From Lachnospiraceae bacterium (lineage in GTDB: Bacteria; Bacillota; Clostridia; Lachnospirales; Lachnospiraceae), in assembly GCA_017444545.1 (NCBI GenBank), contig JAFSWJ010000349.1:1-7003 (forward strand): 7,003 nt of DNA, read 5' to 3'. The translations under genes were made by a program, and so were the position numbers. Position 1 is the stretch's first letter; each line of letters begins with the position of its first letter. This document shows positions 6,284 through 7,003 of the stretch, piece by piece. The notes beneath the pieces were generated by a model that saw only the letters and a list, made by a program, of their open reading frames with translations, ran no database searches and had not been told where the DNA came from.

Positions 6284-7003
6284 TTGATGAACTCCTTGAT
6301 CGATGTTGCAACCGAAGCAACATTTGAAAGCTGGGCAGGAACTATGATCTTTGTAGCCTGTCCGTCAGCTGCCTTTTCAAAAGCTTCGATGGATTTCAGT
6401 TTGAGGACGGCATCATCCGCTCCTGCTTCCTTCAAAGCCTTGAGACCTTCCGCAGTTGCCTGCTGTACCTCAAGGATAGCCTTTGCCTGTCCCTGTGCAA
6501 CCTTGATCTCTCTTTCCTTTTCAGCCTCTGCTGCAAGGATGGCTGCCTGCTTTTCACCCTCTGCATGAAGGACCATTGACTGCTTGTGTCCCTCTGCCTC
6601 TAGGATCGCCGACTGCTTCTGTCCCTCTGCCTCAAGGATCGCTGCTCTCTTGTCACGCTCAGCCTTCATCTGCTTTTCCATGGATTCCTGGATGGGCTTG
6701 GGAGGCGTGATATCCTTGAGCTCAACTCTGGTCACCTTGATGCCCCAGGGATCTGTTGCCGTATCAAGGGTTGCTCTCATCTTTGTATTGATGGTCTCTC
6801 TGGAGGTGAGGGTCTGGTCAAGTTCCAGATCACCTATGACATTTCGAAGTGTAGTTGCAGAGAGATTCTCTATTGCCATTATGGGATTTTCAACTCCGTA
6901 TGCGTAGAGCTTCGGATCTGTTATCTGGAAAAATACTACCGTATTTATCATCATGGTAACATTATCCTTTGTGATAACGGGCTGGGGAGGAAAGTCAGCG
7001 ACC
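6280..7003 (-). CDS. SPFH / band-7 family protein (stomatin/QmcA-like), 5' end outside window
   Basis: The last 240 codons of a slipin-type membrane scaffold protein. The frame stays open to the edge at 7003 and the extra 16 codons ([11 protein letters not shown] before the first in-window Met) fit the family, so the Met at 6954 is not the start. The membrane anchor lies beyond the edge. In view are the band-7 core ([19 protein letters not shown], then a helical segment, [20 protein letters not shown]) followed by a long Ala/Glu/Lys coiled coil made of 11-residue repeats and a C-terminal [20 protein letters not shown] region. Relatives assemble into oligomers at lipid microdomains and often pair with an NfeD-like protein. 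No NfeD gene follows here, so a partner, if local, would be upstream. The stop overlaps the argF ATG. Confidence 0.95.
   Translation of the reverse strand, partial: VADFPPQPVITKDNVTMMINTVVFFQITDPKLYAYGVENPIMAIENLSATTLRNVIGDLELDQTLTSRETINTKMRATLDTATDPWGIKVTRVELKDITPPKPIQESMEKQMKAERDKRAAILEAEGQKQSAILEAEGHKQSMVLHAEGEKQAAILAAEAEKEREIKVAQGQAKAILEVQQATAEGLKALKEAGADDAVLKLKSIEAFEKAADGQATKIIVPAQLSNVASVATSIKEFIK
6514..6645 (-). repeat. Four tandem 33-base repeats encoding an 11-residue coiled-coil unit
   Basis: Within the SPFH gene the protein repeats [33 protein letters not shown] and [11 protein letters not shown]. Each unit is 33 bases, and the first two DNA units differ at only a few positions. 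The 11-residue period is that of hendecad coiled coils, and AILEAEG-type repeats are common in the family's oligomerisation rod. Such repeats can gain or lose units by slippage. Confidence 0.85.

Overview
The window reads as a chromosomal segment of a low-to-mid G+C Firmicute, most likely a Clostridia member of the Lachnospiraceae type. The reasons are the greA-lysS gene pair, the birA / small acidic DUF / dusB order, the style of the GreA, LysRS and DusB proteins, and near-consensus sigma-A promoters. The species cannot be named from the sequence. Every gene I can support lies on the minus strand, so transcription runs from position 7003 towards position 1.

Right part (7003 to 2998): a tightly packed housekeeping cluster. 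In transcription order it holds an SPFH/band-7 membrane-scaffold protein (its 5' end lies outside the window), ornithine carbamoyltransferase (argF type), the biotin-protein ligase/repressor BirA, a small acidic protein of uncharacterised family (probably DUF6145), and the tRNA-dihydrouridine synthase DusB. Three of the four junctions are 4-base stop/start overlaps and the fourth is a 12-base gap, so these genes look co-transcribed and translationally coupled. DusB starts with TTG.

Middle (2997 to 837): a perfect-consensus promoter (TTGACA, 17 bases, TATAAT) drives greA, followed by lysS, which overlaps greA by one base. The best greA start is ATG at 2894, not the upstream TTG. The lysS unit ends in two hairpins. 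The first is weak and directly follows the stop codon. The second is a strong intrinsic terminator at 837-866.

Left part (836 to 1): an AT-richer, accessory-looking stretch. A 10+10 base perfect inverted repeat stands ahead of a good promoter, which drives a 59-residue protein. That gene's TGA overlaps the ATG of a zeta-toxin/UDP-GlcNAc-kinase-like gene. The pair looks like an antitoxin-toxin operon, but the toxin is broken. Its first 15 codons, carrying the Walker A sequence AGVNGAGK, run straight into the middle of the protein in another frame, so the core between the P-loop and the SFSQETTLCG motif is deleted. Downstream, the first ~100 bases of the window carry a diverged, deleted and stop-interrupted relic of the 3' end of a lysS gene. 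The small module is therefore flanked by the live lysS 3' end on one side and a foreign-looking lysS 3' fragment on the other. This suggests a decayed insertion or gene-replacement site next to lysS, and it is the most interesting part of the window.
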